Source of the DNA: G965276675 sp965276675
GTDB lineage: Bacteria; Acidobacteriota; Terriglobia; Terriglobales; Acidobacteriaceae
Assembly (NCBI GenBank): GCA_965276675.1
Contig: OZ255624.1
Location: forward strand, 1,612,001-1,676,000
Length of the DNA stretch: 64,000 nucleotides
Reading direction: 5' to 3'
Part shown: positions 25,587 through 37,530 of the stretch, one piece after another
How positions within the stretch are numbered: the first letter of the stretch is position 1
Layout of the letters: each line of letters begins with the position of its first letter
The notes under the pieces: generated by a model
Told to the model about the DNA's origin: nothing
Database searches by the model: none
What the model saw: the letters and a program-made list of their open reading frames with translations, nothing else
Position numbers and translations under genes: made by a program

Positions 25587-28184
25587 TCATTGTTTATAGG
25601 CAATATGCAGGTCGCCACCGTGGCCCTCGTCTGGAATCGTGGTCACGAGGGCGCGCCGGTCATGTTCGTAGCTGACCAGCGGCTGCGCCGCATCGCCGGA
25701 GAGCGTAGCCGTTGCCTGCCCTGCCGGTGCTCCGAAGACTTCGACCCGCAGCTGCTTCCACCACGCTGGATAGCTTCCCTCATGCGGACTGAAATGCACA
25801 ATGATCCCGTCGGGCGAGACGGCACACGTAAACTGCATCCGCAGGAATACGCCATGCTGATAGCTGGTGGAAACACCGTCGTCCCCGTAAACCGATCCCT
25901 TGCACTCTCGCGCTGGACCAGTCGTCACTACATTTGGTGGATAGACGCGGAGGGTGAGGGGACCTTGCGGCACTTCTGCCGTGCTCTGGACCAGTGGCTG
26001 CATGGGCAGGATGGAGCCTTCCCGGACATAGACCGGTAGCGTATCGAGTGCCGGATGAATAAGCACGGGAGTGTTTGCGGAGGCTTGCTGGACACCCTTC
26101 ATCTGCTCGCCGTCGTGGCTACCGATCTTTGCGCGTCTCGCTATTTTCTCGCCGGTCCAGTAGTCGTACCAGTCCACTGGCGGGAACTGGACCTCGTAGG
26201 TGTCCAGTTCGTCGGGATACGGTGCGGGCGCAACGAGCATGTCCGGACCGAACATGAATTCTGCGCCGGCATCAAGATCGAGCGGGTGTTTGTCCGCCGT
26301 CGCGTCAGGGAACTCGACGAACAATGGCCGGGTGATGGGCACGCCCGTGCGCGACATCTCCTCCGCCGTGGTGTAGAGATATGACATCAGGCGATAGCGC
26401 TCTTCAATAAAGCGGCGGCGGATGTTCTCCTGCTCCGGCCCGTTGACCCAGGGCTCCTGGAAAGCCGTGCCCTTTGCGGTATGATCGCGATCGATGGGCT
26501 GAAAGGCGGCGAGTTCCGTCCAGCGCGTTAGCAGGTCTGCCTGCGGCGTGCCCGCGTAGCCGCCCACGTCTGCGCCACTCATCGCGAATCCGCTGAGACC
26601 CAGGTTGAGCAGCATGGGCGTGGTCATGCGCAGATGGTTCCAGGTGCTGGAGTTGTCGCCAGTCCACGTCGCTGAGTAGCGCTGGCCGCCGGCGTAGCTG
26701 GCTCGTGTCATCACAAAGGGCCGCATCGTCGGTGCGATCTTCTGCATACCCTCGTAGGTCGCGCGCGAGTTCTCCATGCCGTAGACGTTGTGTATCTCCC
26801 GCTGTGACGTGGTGCGTTTCTTGAAGCCGGGTTCGTCGATGCGGTCCTGCACGTCGTCGGGCATCGTTTTGGTGGGGACGTTGAAGATGGCAGGCTCGTT
26901 CATGTCATTCCAAAAGCCCGACACGCCATCTGCCATGAATGGCTTGAAGAGTTCGCCCCACCATGCGCGGGTGCTGGCCTGGGTGAATTCAGGGAAGACC
27001 GCGGGACCTGGCCACACTACGCCGGTGTAGGTCGAACCATCTGGCAACTTGACGAAGTGGTCCTGGGCGATGCCGCTGTCGTATGGCACGTATCCCGCGT
27101 TGGGCAGCTTGGCGATGTGCAGATCCACGATGGTGACAATATGAAACTGTTGCTGTTTTAGATCCGCGATCATCTTTGCGAAGTTGGGAAAGCGTGCAGT
27201 ATCGACGGTAAAGGGCCGGTTTTCCTTCTGGTAGTCGATGTCCAGCCATAGCACATCGGTGGGGATCTTGTCTGCGCGCAATCTATTGGCGATCTCGCGC
27301 ACCTGCGACTCGGGGTAGTAGCTGTAGCGCGATTGCTGATAGCCGAGCGACCAAAGCGGCGGCAGCGGTGTGGTTCCCGTGAGCCAAGCATAGGCGCCCA
27401 GCACCTGCTTGGGTTCTGGGCCGTACATCACGTAGTAGTCGAGCGGACCGTTCTCCGCGCCAAAGGAGTAGGCATCGTGCTGTTGCTTGTCGAAGTCAAA
27501 GCTCGAGCGCCAGGTGTTGTCCATAAAGACGCCCGTCGTTCGGCCTTCGTGCACGCTCAGGAAGAAAGGAATGGTCTTATAGAGCGGATCTGTCGATTCC
27601 TGGTAGCCGAAGGCATCGGTGTTCCACATGGTGTACGCCTGGTTGCGCCGGTCCAGCGGTCCCGCCTTGTCACCCAGACCGAAGTAGTGCTCGTCGGCGG
27701 GCGAGTGCTCTGTCACGCGAAAGGTGGTGCCGTTGTACTCGATAGGGAAGCCGGGCTGGCTCGCCTGGATGATATTGCCCTCCAGATTCGTGATGGTAAT
27801 GGCCATGGTCGCGCGTGCGATGCTGACGCGCATGGATTTGGTGCTGAAACCAACGATGTTGGCATCGCTGGCCGGCGTGACCGCGACCGAGGACTGCCGC
27901 GGCGTCTTCAAGACCGCCCACGAAGCGTCCTCTGGCAGCTCTCCTTGAGCCCCAATGCGGATACGAAGAATATCGTCGCGCAGGGCTGTGATTTGCAGCA
28001 GCGCCGCGCCACTTCTGAGCTCGATGCCGTTCGAAAGCGGTTTACTGCCGGTCACGGTGTGGAGCAGGAGAGCTTCTGATTTGGCGACCGCGCGTTCGGC
28101 TGCGCTCGGGAAGGGTTGTAAGAGCGCGGAGAGAGCCGCTACGGAGAGAAGTACATAATGCAGAGTCGAGAGGTGCTTACCCAC
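25587..28184 (-). CDS. GH31 alpha-glucosidase/alpha-xylosidase, exported
   Basis: 865 residues from a GTG at 28184, with AGGA eight bases upstream. Signal peptide VLLSVAALSALLQPFPSAA-. GH31 features: VLWLDIDYQ, the catalytic nucleophile in GFWNDMNEPAIF, the acid/base Asp in WTGDNSSTWNHLRM, and ADVGGYAG. An N-terminal beta-domain precedes the barrel, and the C-terminal beta-domains include LPVYVREGSILPMQP. The family releases alpha-linked glucose or xylose from oligosaccharides; the substrate cannot be fixed by eye. Periplasmic or outer-membrane location is inferred from the signal peptide. Stands alone on the minus strand, upstream of the cytochrome gene by 135 bp. Confidence 0.93.
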   Translation of the reverse strand: MGKHLSTLHYVLLSVAALSALLQPFPSAAERAVAKSEALLLHTVTGSKPLSNGIELRSGAALLQITALRDDILRIRIGAQGELPEDASWAVLKTPRQSSVAVTPASDANIVGFSTKSMRVSIARATMAITITNLEGNIIQASQPGFPIEYNGTTFRVTEHSPADEHYFGLGDKAGPLDRRNQAYTMWNTDAFGYQESTDPLYKTIPFFLSVHEGRTTGVFMDNTWRSSFDFDKQQHDAYSFGAENGPLDYYVMYGPEPKQVLGAYAWLTGTTPLPPLWSLGYQQSRYSYYPESQVREIANRLRADKIPTDVLWLDIDYQKENRPFTVDTARFPNFAKMIADLKQQQFHIVTIVDLHIAKLPNAGYVPYDSGIAQDHFVKLPDGSTYTGVVWPGPAVFPEFTQASTRAWWGELFKPFMADGVSGFWNDMNEPAIFNVPTKTMPDDVQDRIDEPGFKKRTTSQREIHNVYGMENSRATYEGMQKIAPTMRPFVMTRASYAGGQRYSATWTGDNSSTWNHLRMTTPMLLNLGLSGFAMSGADVGGYAGTPQADLLTRWTELAAFQPIDRDHTAKGTAFQEPWVNGPEQENIRRRFIEERYRLMSYLYTTAEEMSRTGVPITRPLFVEFPDATADKHPLDLDAGAEFMFGPDMLVAPAPYPDELDTYEVQFPPVDWYDYWTGEKIARRAKIGSHDGEQMKGVQQASANTPVLIHPALDTLPVYVREGSILPMQPLVQSTAEVPQGPLTLRVYPPNVVTTGPARECKGSVYGDDGVSTSYQHGVFLRMQFTCAVSPDGIIVHFSPHEGSYPAWWKQLRVEVFGAPAGQATATLSGDAAQPLVSYEHDRRALVTTIPDEGHGGDLHIAYKQ

Positions 28185-28318
28185 GTGCTGGATCCTGAGA
28201 CCGGAGTGTGCAGTCTCAGTGAGTTTAGCCGCTCTGACTGGCTGGAGGCATTCCCTTGTTTTCGTGTCGTGGGAGTGCGCCTGCGAAGGATTGACACACC
28301 TCGCAGGCGCTCAGGCAA

Positions 28319-28915
28319 TCACTGGGCCGACGGCGTTGTCCCGGGCGTGGCTGGCGGGATAGCGCGGAGATACTCGTAGATGGCCCGCAGATCATGGTTC
28401 GTCATGTTCTGGTAAGACGGCCAGGGCATGACCTGCAGCAAGGGTCCGTATTGCGGGTGAACGTGATCGTAGTCCGTGCCTTTGCGCATGATCTGCACAA
28501 ACTCGGCGTAGGTGCGACCGCCGGGAAGCCCATTCTCCGGCGTCAGATTCCGCGAGACAAAGGGGCCGAACAATTGCCCACCTGCCAAATAGTGAGCGCT
28601 GTTGATCTTCTTGGGCTGACCCAGAAATGGATTGCCGCCTGGAGCAAACGATGGGTTAGTATGACAGTCGTTGCAGCCGCCGGGCCCGTTGGCCAGGTAG
28701 CTGCCTAGGCCAACTAGCTCCAGGTCCTTGCCCTCCAGGTTCAGAGGCACGGGAGCGGCCTTGAATCCGCGAATGATGCGGTTGAGCTCCGTTGTTTCCG
28801 CGGAGTTTGCAGTGAGCGTGTTCGTCGCCTGTGCGCTAAGCGGTTGCGTCAGAAGGGTGACGGAGAGCCCCGCCAGCGCAAGTCCTGCCGCGGAAACCAG
28901 GGAGAGTTTCTTCAT
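28319..28915 (-). CDS. Periplasmic c-type cytochrome
   Basis: 198 residues. Signal peptide ending QPLSAQ. One haem site, CNDCH, near residue 80, and a candidate axial Met in LLQVMPWPSYQNMTNHDLRAIYEYL, the usual C-terminal helix of mono-haem cytochrome c domains. Function is electron transfer; no redox partner gene is adjacent. SD-like AGGTTAAGG lies upstream of the ATG. Confidence 0.88.
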   Translation of the reverse strand: MKKLSLVSAAGLALAGLSVTLLTQPLSAQATNTLTANSAETTELNRIIRGFKAAPVPLNLEGKDLELVGLGSYLANGPGGCNDCHTNPSFAPGGNPFLGQPKKINSAHYLAGGQLFGPFVSRNLTPENGLPGGRTYAEFVQIMRKGTDYDHVHPQYGPLLQVMPWPSYQNMTNHDLRAIYEYLRAIPPATPGTTPSAQ

Positions 28916-29346
28916 ACCTTAACCTCGCTTGAATGTGAGTAGCCGGGCCCTGGAGTGCGCAGAAAGAATGCATCGCGCCGGCTGAGTACCGGTTTCCACG
29001 CCGCGTCAGAGTGCCATTGCCGGCGAGGTGAAGTCAAGTGAATTCGCTGACCGGCGTGGGGGACTTAGCAGGGTCTTCGTGAGGCAGGATCTGAGCGTAC
29101 GGTTCGCCACGCGAAGTACGATTTCTCTCATACTGTCGACCTTCGGGGTTCAGTAAGACTACTAACGTACTTTCAGCAGTCCGGTAATGGCACGCGCAAC
29201 ATTCGCAAGAAGGATTTTCCGTGCGTGGCGCAGCAACTGCCACCCGCAATCCGTGTTTGGGAATGTGTGCGTCGTTTGCCCGCTCGAGCCAGAGCAGAGA
29301 CGAATGCCGGGCGCTTTGCGGCCCATTATCCGAAGGAGATCGCTTT
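28916..29346. other. Intergenic spacer
   Basis: 431 bp between divergent genes. It should hold the promoters of the cytochrome gene (minus) and of the small secreted protein (plus). A 130-codon minus-strand frame at 29034-29426 crosses into the downstream gene and shows no recognisable protein character. I see no RNA gene or repeat. Confidence 0.5.
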
Positions 29347-29706
29347 ATGCTTAGATTCGCCAAACATTTCGCTCTAGCCACTGTCCTTACTGCGCTGCCT
29401 GCCTCCACGCTTTTCGCCCAGACCACCTATCACCAGCGCCACACCGTCAATGATCGCCGTCACGATGAGCAATCGCGTATTAAGCAGGGCTATGCCTCCG
29501 GTCAGATCACCAACAGGGGGGCCAGCAACCTGGAAGCGCACCAACACGCCATTCATAGCCAGGAGCGTGCCGATCGCGCCGCAAATGGAGGCCATCTGAC
29601 TTCGCAGGACCGCCACCAGCTCGCACGCGAACAGAACCGGCAGTCGCAACGCATTTACAGGGATAAGCACAACGCCGCCACGCAACCCGGCGTCACCCCG
29701 CAGTAA
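29347..29706 (+). CDS. Small secreted His/Gln-rich protein
   Basis: 119 residues from ATG 29347, which has AAGGAG about 8 bases upstream. Signal peptide with cleavage after STLFAQ. The mature part is polar and helical, rich in His, Gln, Arg and Asn: HDEQSRIKQGYASGQITNRG and QDRHQLAREQNRQSQRIYRDKH. Two similar 'Q-G/T-x3-LE/REQ' stretches give it an internally repetitive look. I do not recognise a named family; similar proteins are frequent in soil bacteria. Ends just before a strong bidirectional terminator shared with clpC. Confidence 0.75.
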   Translation: MLRFAKHFALATVLTALPASTLFAQTTYHQRHTVNDRRHDEQSRIKQGYASGQITNRGASNLEAHQHAIHSQERADRAANGGHLTSQDRHQLAREQNRQSQRIYRDKHNAATQPGVTPQ

Positions 29707-29772
29707 GCAGTGCCAATGGCTCAGGAGACTAGAAGCTAGAGTCGTCTAGACGACCACAGCAGCGCGGCAAAC

Positions 29773-29804
29773 AAAAACCCCGCAGGTTCGCGGGGTTTTT
29801 GTTT
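29773..29804. terminator. Bidirectional intrinsic terminator
   Basis: AAAAACCCCGC (29773-29783), loop AGGTTC, GCGGGGTTTTT (29790-29800). The A-run and T-run flank a GC stem, so it can stop the small secreted protein gene (plus) and clpC (minus). Confidence 0.92.
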
Positions 29805-29818
29805 AAGCCAAGTGCTGT

Positions 29819-32275
<2,457 letters not shown>

Positions 32276-32497
32276 GTTCCCCCTTACGAAGCACTGTTGC
32301 CGTCTGCCGACAACCCCAATCCTCCGGTTACTGCTTCATTCCCAACTTCAGGGTCGGTATTAATATTATTAAAGATGCTCGACCCCACCACTACGACTCT
32401 GCCCGGCTCCTCAGGCCACTCTGGCTGGTTGATGCGGTCGAAATGGCTCGCTCAGCCCTCGAAAGACCTGCGCTACTGGCTTGAACTCTCCTCAGCT

Positions 32498-33298
32498 TCA
32501 GTTGCGATCTCCTCTCGCAAACTGAGCAGAGACGTCTTCCATCCGACCGCCATGCAGCCGCACTACCCGATCGCATCGCTTGGCGAGCTCCGCATTGTGC
32601 GTCACCAGAATTGAAGTCAGATCATGAGTCGAGTGCAGGCGCCCGATCAGCTCAAACATTGCGTCCGCGGTGACGGCGTCCAAGTCGCCAGTCGGTTCAT
32701 CGGCGAGGAGCAACTTTGGCCCGGTGACCAGCGCTCGGGCAAGCGAGACCCGCTGCTGTTCGCCTCCGGAGAGCTCACCGGCTCGGTGTTCCGCGCGGTC
32801 CGCAAGTCCGACTTCATCCAGCCATGCAGCAGCCATCGCCAAGGCACTCTTCTTAGACTCGCCTCGGGCTAAAAGGGGCATCGCCACATTTTCTGCGGCG
32901 GTGAACTCCGGAAGCAGGTAGTGAAACTGCCAAACATAGCCGATCTGCCGATTCCGGAGCTCTGCTGCCTGCTTGGGAGACAAGTTTTTCAACTGGGTTT
33001 CCGCGAAGTATACGTCACCGCTCGACGGAGTATCAAGCGCTCCGAGAATGTGAAGCAATGTGCTCTTCCCGGCTCCGGATACTCCGATGATGGCCAGCAG
33101 TTCGCCCTGTGCCACCGTGAAGCTCATCCCTTCAAAGAGCACCAGCCGCCGAGGCTGGGCGGCAGACCCGGTGACATATTCCTTGCACAGTTCGTGAACG
33201 CGCACCAGAGGAGCCGCGCCTACCGACGAGAGTCCGCCAGGAAGCTCTGCCTCCAGCGTTCCGGCTGCTGTGCTGATCTCCATAACCTTGTCTATCAC
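32498..33298 (-). CDS. lolD: ABC transporter ATPase, LolD-like
   Basis: 266 residues from a GTG at 33298 (ATG 33283 also possible). Walker A GVSGAGKSTLLHIL, Q-loop IGYVWQFHYLLPEF, signature LSGGEQQRVSLARAL, Walker B LLLADEPTGDLD, and H-loop VTHNAEL. The Q-loop 'FHYLLPEF' text is characteristic of LolD, which powers release of lipoproteins from the inner membrane. A ~25-residue N-terminal extension precedes the ABC domain. The permease gene lies on the same strand 568 bp upstream, but a gene on the other strand sits between them, so the pair cannot be a simple operon. Confidence 0.9.
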   Translation of the reverse strand: MIDKVMEISTAAGTLEAELPGGLSSVGAAPLVRVHELCKEYVTGSAAQPRRLVLFEGMSFTVAQGELLAIIGVSGAGKSTLLHILGALDTPSSGDVYFAETQLKNLSPKQAAELRNRQIGYVWQFHYLLPEFTAAENVAMPLLARGESKKSALAMAAAWLDEVGLADRAEHRAGELSGGEQQRVSLARALVTGPKLLLADEPTGDLDAVTADAMFELIGRLHSTHDLTSILVTHNAELAKRCDRVVRLHGGRMEDVSAQFARGDRN

Positions 33299-33447
33299 TT
33301 CTGATCCCAGGAGCGAAAGAGGGAAGCGGCATTGGCGGGAGCTGGAGAGTCACCACGGTATAAACCTTTTCCGTCTTTGGGGCGGCGCATCAAGCGGTGC
33401 TTAGGCCTCGCGTTGACAAGCAGGGCAGCTCCGGTCATCGTTGTCCC

Positions 33448-33879
33448 ATGAAGGAAATGAAGCTCTTTGACTTCATCGGCAGGCAGAAACTTGCGGTGCT
33501 GGCGACAGTCGATCCGGACGGCAGCCCACAGGCGGCGTTGGTGGGTATCGCCGTGACGCCGCAGCTTGAGATCGTCCTTGACACAGTCGACAGTTCGCGC
33601 AAGTACCGCAATCTGATGGCAAGTCCCGCTGCTTCCTTCGTCGTGGGCTGGGAGGACGAGATTACGTTGCAGTATCAGGGCCGTGCTGCGGCGCTCGAGA
33701 GCGACGAACTCGAGCGCTACAAAGAGGTGTATTTCGCCAGATGGCCTGACGGGCGCGATCGGCAGAGTTGGCCCGGCATCGCATACTTTGTCGTCCGTCC
33801 TGAGTGGATCCGGTATTGCGACTACGATCAACGACCGCCGCTGATCGAGGAGTTCGTCTTCTCGCCTACTCATACCTGA
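33448..33879 (+). CDS. PPOX-class flavin/F420-dependent protein
   Basis: 143 residues from ATG 33448. FMN-binding split-barrel text: KLFDFIGRQKLAVLATVDPDGSPQAALVG, VLDTVDSSRKYRNLMASPAASFVVGW, and QYQGRAAALES. C-terminus EWIRYCDYDQRPPLIEEFVF. Members of this superfamily bind FMN, F420 or haem-like cofactors and act as small oxidoreductases; the subgroup is not determinable here. It is inserted between lolD and the lolC-like gene in opposite orientation, and its last 14 bp overlap the 3' end of the permease gene. Confidence 0.85.
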   Translation: MKEMKLFDFIGRQKLAVLATVDPDGSPQAALVGIAVTPQLEIVLDTVDSSRKYRNLMASPAASFVVGWEDEITLQYQGRAAALESDELERYKEVYFARWPDGRDRQSWPGIAYFVVRPEWIRYCDYDQRPPLIEEFVFSPTHT

Positions 33880-35119
33880 GCGCCTCAGCGGGCAGCACCC
33901 GCGCCGCCGAGCGAGATGGATAAAGCGTTGCCAGTAACGAGACACCGAGCGCTACCCCGGCAACGATCACTGCATCGATGACCCGCGGTGCAAAGGGCAG
34001 GTAGTCGATCGAGTACACCTCAGCCGAGAGGTGGATGAAGCGATAGTGGCCGCCGGCCCAGGAGAGCGCGTAGCCGGCGACGAGACCGAGGGCAGTTCCT
34101 ACGCTGCTGATCAGCAAACCTTGCAGCATGAAAATGCCCCGGATCTGCTCCGCGCGTACGCCAAAAGACATTAACACCGCGATATCGCGCGTCTTCTCCA
34201 TCACCATCATGGTCAGCGCGATCAGGATGTTGAGCGCGGCTACGCAGACGATCAGCCCGATCACAATGAAGGTCACGATCTGCTCCAGCTTGAGCGCGCG
34301 AAAGAGCTCGCGGTTCTGCTCCATCCAGTTGGTTGTTAGGAAGCCCGGACCGGCAGCGCGCTCGATCTCGCGGCCGATAGCGTCCGCATGGTAGAGATCG
34401 TCGACCTTGAAGGAGATGACCGAGATCACATCCGGCTCGCCGAAGAGCGCCTGTGTGTCGCGAAGCCGCATGAACGCCAGCGCCGAGTCGTACTGATAGA
34501 AGCCGGAGTGGAAGATGCCGGCGACGTAAAAGCGCTGGAACTTGGGAACAATGCCCAGCGGAGTGAGTTCGCCTTGCGGGCTGGTCACCATCACGGTCGA
34601 GCCGGCGACAGCATCCAGTGTTTCGGCGAGGTCGTGTCCGATGACGATGGGCGGCAGGGCAGCATTGGCGTCCGGTGCAATGGGCTTGACTTCAGGCTGA
34701 AGCGCCGACGCGCTTCCCAGCTTCACCATGCTGAGCAGGTCGCTCACCTGGCGTTCGTCCGCCGGGAGAATACCTTTGACCAGCACGCCGCCCGAGCGTG
34801 CTCCGCGCGAGATCAGCACCTGCCCGTAGAGACCTGGTGCGTCCGCGACGACGTGCGGCAGGTGCGCCAGTCGAGCCGTCAATGGGCGCCAGTCGCGGAT
34901 ACCATCGCTGGCGACGCGCATCAGATCGACGTGTGCAGTGGAGCCGAGAAGCCGATCCTGCAGGTCGCGCCGCATGCCATTGGTGATCGCAAGCGCGATA
35001 ATGAGCGAGGCCACTCCGGCCGCCACTCCGGCGACCGAAATAGCCGTAATGACGCCAACCACTGCCTGCCGCCGCTTGGCGCGCAGGTACCGCCCGGCAA
35101 TAAAGAGTTCAAACCGCAT
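33866..35119 (-). CDS. LolC/LolE-type lipoprotein-releasing permease
   Basis: 417 residues. N-terminal FELFIAGRYLRAKRRQAVVGVITAISVAGVAAGVA contains the first transmembrane helix. A periplasmic domain of about 210 residues follows, then three helices near the C-terminus with FIVIGLIVCVAALNILIALTMMVMEKTRDIAVL, the MacB/FtsX-like core typical of LolC/E. Ends SLLATLYPSRSAARVLPAEALRYE, the family C-terminus. Works with LolD to pass outer-membrane lipoproteins to LolA. Starts 3 bp after the stop of the propeller gene, so these two are cotranscribed. Confidence 0.92.
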   Translation of the reverse strand: MRFELFIAGRYLRAKRRQAVVGVITAISVAGVAAGVASLIIALAITNGMRRDLQDRLLGSTAHVDLMRVASDGIRDWRPLTARLAHLPHVVADAPGLYGQVLISRGARSGGVLVKGILPADERQVSDLLSMVKLGSASALQPEVKPIAPDANAALPPIVIGHDLAETLDAVAGSTVMVTSPQGELTPLGIVPKFQRFYVAGIFHSGFYQYDSALAFMRLRDTQALFGEPDVISVISFKVDDLYHADAIGREIERAAGPGFLTTNWMEQNRELFRALKLEQIVTFIVIGLIVCVAALNILIALTMMVMEKTRDIAVLMSFGVRAEQIRGIFMLQGLLISSVGTALGLVAGYALSWAGGHYRFIHLSAEVYSIDYLPFAPRVIDAVIVAGVALGVSLLATLYPSRSAARVLPAEALRYE

Positions 35120-35122
35120 CGT

Positions 35123-37420
35123 CTAACGTACGACCGCCTTGGCCGAGGCTGAGTTGTCGTAGCGGTCGTAGACGCGCAGCGTCACTACGTGTTCGTTTGC
35201 ATTGACGGCTGGCAGGCTGGTGGTTGTTCGTTCCGGATGCTGCGGCAATGGGGCCGAGAAATCGTAGTGCGCAGAGAGGGAATCGGAGAGCTTGCCCACA
35301 GGCTCGATGTATTGCCATGGGCCGGCGTCAATCGAGTACTCCGCGTGCGTGATCGGCGAGGCGGAGTCTTTGGCATCTGCAACCACGTGAAGTTTGCCGT
35401 TCTCCAGACGTGCCGTAAGTGGACCGACAGCCGGTGTGGTTGTGTCCACCGTGAACCTGTCGCTCTCGCGGGAGCCCGTCATTGCGTCTCCAGGAGTGTG
35501 CGAGGGCGCATCGCTGGCTACCACCTTCAGCTGATAAGCGCCGTCGGGCAGTTGCGCCTGATCGAAGGAAAGAAAGCGATCGTTCAGGTCATCCTTCAGC
35601 AACTGCCAGTTGCCACCGCCCGTGCTGCGGAAGTAGACCGCAAAAGTGAGGTCGTCGCCATTCTCGTCGTGCGCGGCCCATCGCGCAGTCACGGCAGTCT
35701 TGTCTTTGAAGGCTTGCAGCGGTCCCGTGGTCTGGTCCTGGACGATGTTGACCACGTTGGCCGAGACGGAGGGCAGGTTGATGGTCGTGGACTGCTGCGC
35801 GGGCTGAGCCAGCGCCTGCTGGTTCACGCGGGCTCCAGGCTGGACCACCACCTCGTCGACCACGGGCGCGACGTTCACGGGAAGATAGTTGAGGCCGACT
35901 GCGTTCACGCGCGCTCCCGCCCGCAGCACCAGCTTCCACTGTGCAAAACGCGCGGCGGGTACGCCGAGGGTCGCAGCCGTTGGCGAGACCTTTGTCCATG
36001 CACTCCAGTCCCGCTCCGGGCTGGAGACGTTGCCGGACCGCGCAAACAGGTCGTAGTTGCTGCCGCTCTGGCCTGCACTCCCGGCGTCCACTTCGGCGCG
36101 TCCCCAACGCGCGAAAGCTCCCGCGTCGAACGAATCGCTCAGGAAGGTGCTCTCCGCAGATGGTTTTATGCCAAGCTGGTAAACTTTGCCACTGTTGCTG
36201 GTGCCTAAAACGAAGCTCCCATTCGGGGCGTCTGCGATGCTCGTCACTTGCCCGCTTTGAAGGTGCGCCACGTCTGCGAACTGACCGTCTTCGCCGATGC
36301 GGTACACCCGGCCGCGATTTCCGGTCGTTGCCAGCAATCCCTCCGGCGTGGAATGCAGCGCATAGATGACATCATCCTTCGCCGTCCACAGCTTGCGCGG
36401 CGCGCCCTCGCGGGTGATCTCGTAGACATCCGAGCCCTCGGGGATCAGCGAATTCGTGTTGGAGGCCTGCACCGAGCCCGGCGCCACGATCGTGATCGTG
36501 ATCGACTGCGCGCCGGTGACGGGGAGCGGTGGCAGATTGCTCTTGCCCTTCTCGCCCACAGCCGCTATGTACAGCGTGCCGGTCGGCGACTCCGCCAGCC
36601 CTGTGATCTCTCGTTTCGGCGCGTTGTAGAGAACGAAGGCTTTGCTGGAAGGCCCGCTGCTTCCTTTAGCTTCGAACTTGTACACAAGGCCATCGCCATC
36701 GGAGCCGGCGATCAACGTACCGTCGCGCAGGAAGAGCAGGCTGCGGATGTGCTGCTCGTCGCTATTGAAGAAGAGCTCCGGCTTGGCATTGCCGGTGGTT
36801 GCGACTCGATAAATTGCCGCCGGTCCGCCCGTCGCAATGTAGAGCCGCCCTTGTGCGTCAAAGGTCATGTCCCAAATGTACTGAGGACCGGCATCCACCT
36901 TTGCTGCCTCTACGCTTGCGGCGATTTTGAGGTCAGCGCCAGCGGCGGTTTTAGGATCAAAGATCACCTGCGCCTTCTCAGCGTCCAGATTTGTGGCCTG
37001 GCGGGGCACGCGGTAGACCTTGCCGCCCGGCAGAGTCGCCACGTAAAGCGCGCCATCCGGGCCCACGCGCACCACTTGTACGTTCAGGTCCTTGGTTTCA
37101 AACACCTTCGTGGTGGTGCCATTGGGCGCGATACGCAGGACCGTCGCAGGCGACCCGGTCGCCGCGTATACCGCACCACTCTTATCCGCCGCGACCGACC
37201 AGATGTAGGTGGATGGCGTACTCGCAAGCTGGTTCAGCGCTGGCCCGGGCTCCAGGTGCCCATAGCTCGCGATGGCGATGTTTTGCGGCTGTCCCTTCTC
37301 GAATTCATCGTAGCGGGACTGATTCCAGAGCTTGGTGCCTTGCCCGAAGAGCGGTGTGTAGATGCAGAAAAGTGTAGCGATGCAGAGAAGGACGGCAAAC
37401 CGGGTTGTGGGTCGCAACAT
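35123..37420 (-). CDS. Secreted beta-propeller protein of unknown function
   Basis: 765 residues with a signal peptide (FAVLLCIATLFCIYTPLFGQ). From about residue 55 to 420 there are repeated blade-like units with the pattern x-aDksGxvYaatG (VAADKSGAVYAATGSPATVLRI, VGPDGALYVATLPGGKVYRV, FDAQGRLYIATGGPAAIYRV). The C-terminal half is built of beta-sandwich-like domains (DLTFAVYFRSTGGGNWQLLKDD, AEYSIDAGPWQYIEPV). No catalytic motif seen. Being directly upstream of and coupled to the LolC/E gene, it may be an envelope protein expressed with lipoprotein export, but no direct functional link is visible. Confidence 0.82.
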   Translation of the reverse strand: MLRPTTRFAVLLCIATLFCIYTPLFGQGTKLWNQSRYDEFEKGQPQNIAIASYGHLEPGPALNQLASTPSTYIWSVAADKSGAVYAATGSPATVLRIAPNGTTTKVFETKDLNVQVVRVGPDGALYVATLPGGKVYRVPRQATNLDAEKAQVIFDPKTAAGADLKIAASVEAAKVDAGPQYIWDMTFDAQGRLYIATGGPAAIYRVATTGNAKPELFFNSDEQHIRSLLFLRDGTLIAGSDGDGLVYKFEAKGSSGPSSKAFVLYNAPKREITGLAESPTGTLYIAAVGEKGKSNLPPLPVTGAQSITITIVAPGSVQASNTNSLIPEGSDVYEITREGAPRKLWTAKDDVIYALHSTPEGLLATTGNRGRVYRIGEDGQFADVAHLQSGQVTSIADAPNGSFVLGTSNSGKVYQLGIKPSAESTFLSDSFDAGAFARWGRAEVDAGSAGQSGSNYDLFARSGNVSSPERDWSAWTKVSPTAATLGVPAARFAQWKLVLRAGARVNAVGLNYLPVNVAPVVDEVVVQPGARVNQQALAQPAQQSTTINLPSVSANVVNIVQDQTTGPLQAFKDKTAVTARWAAHDENGDDLTFAVYFRSTGGGNWQLLKDDLNDRFLSFDQAQLPDGAYQLKVVASDAPSHTPGDAMTGSRESDRFTVDTTTPAVGPLTARLENGKLHVVADAKDSASPITHAEYSIDAGPWQYIEPVGKLSDSLSAHYDFSAPLPQHPERTTTSLPAVNANEHVVTLRVYDRYDNSASAKAVVR

Positions 37421-37470
37421 GCTTGTTGAAGTTTACTAGAGTGATCTTTCTAGCCCGTTCAACCCGTTTT

Positions 37471-37504
37471 AAGGCGCGGCAGCGGTCCGACGCTGCCGTG
37501 CCTT
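37471..37504. terminator. GC-rich hairpin after the ABM gene, possible terminator
   Basis: AAGGCGCGGCAGCG (37471-37484), loop GTCCGA, CGCTGCCGTGCCTT (37491-37504): a 14-bp stem with one G-T mismatch. It follows the ABM gene on the minus strand but lacks a good T-run in either direction. Confidence 0.4.
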
Positions 37505-37530
37505 GAGGATCATCCCACGGGGAGGAATCG

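Noticed and set aside
29034..29426. 130-codon minus-strand frame in the gap before the small secreted protein
   Set aside because: No plausible start or fold, and it overlaps the start of a better gene that has a signal peptide and a ribosome site.
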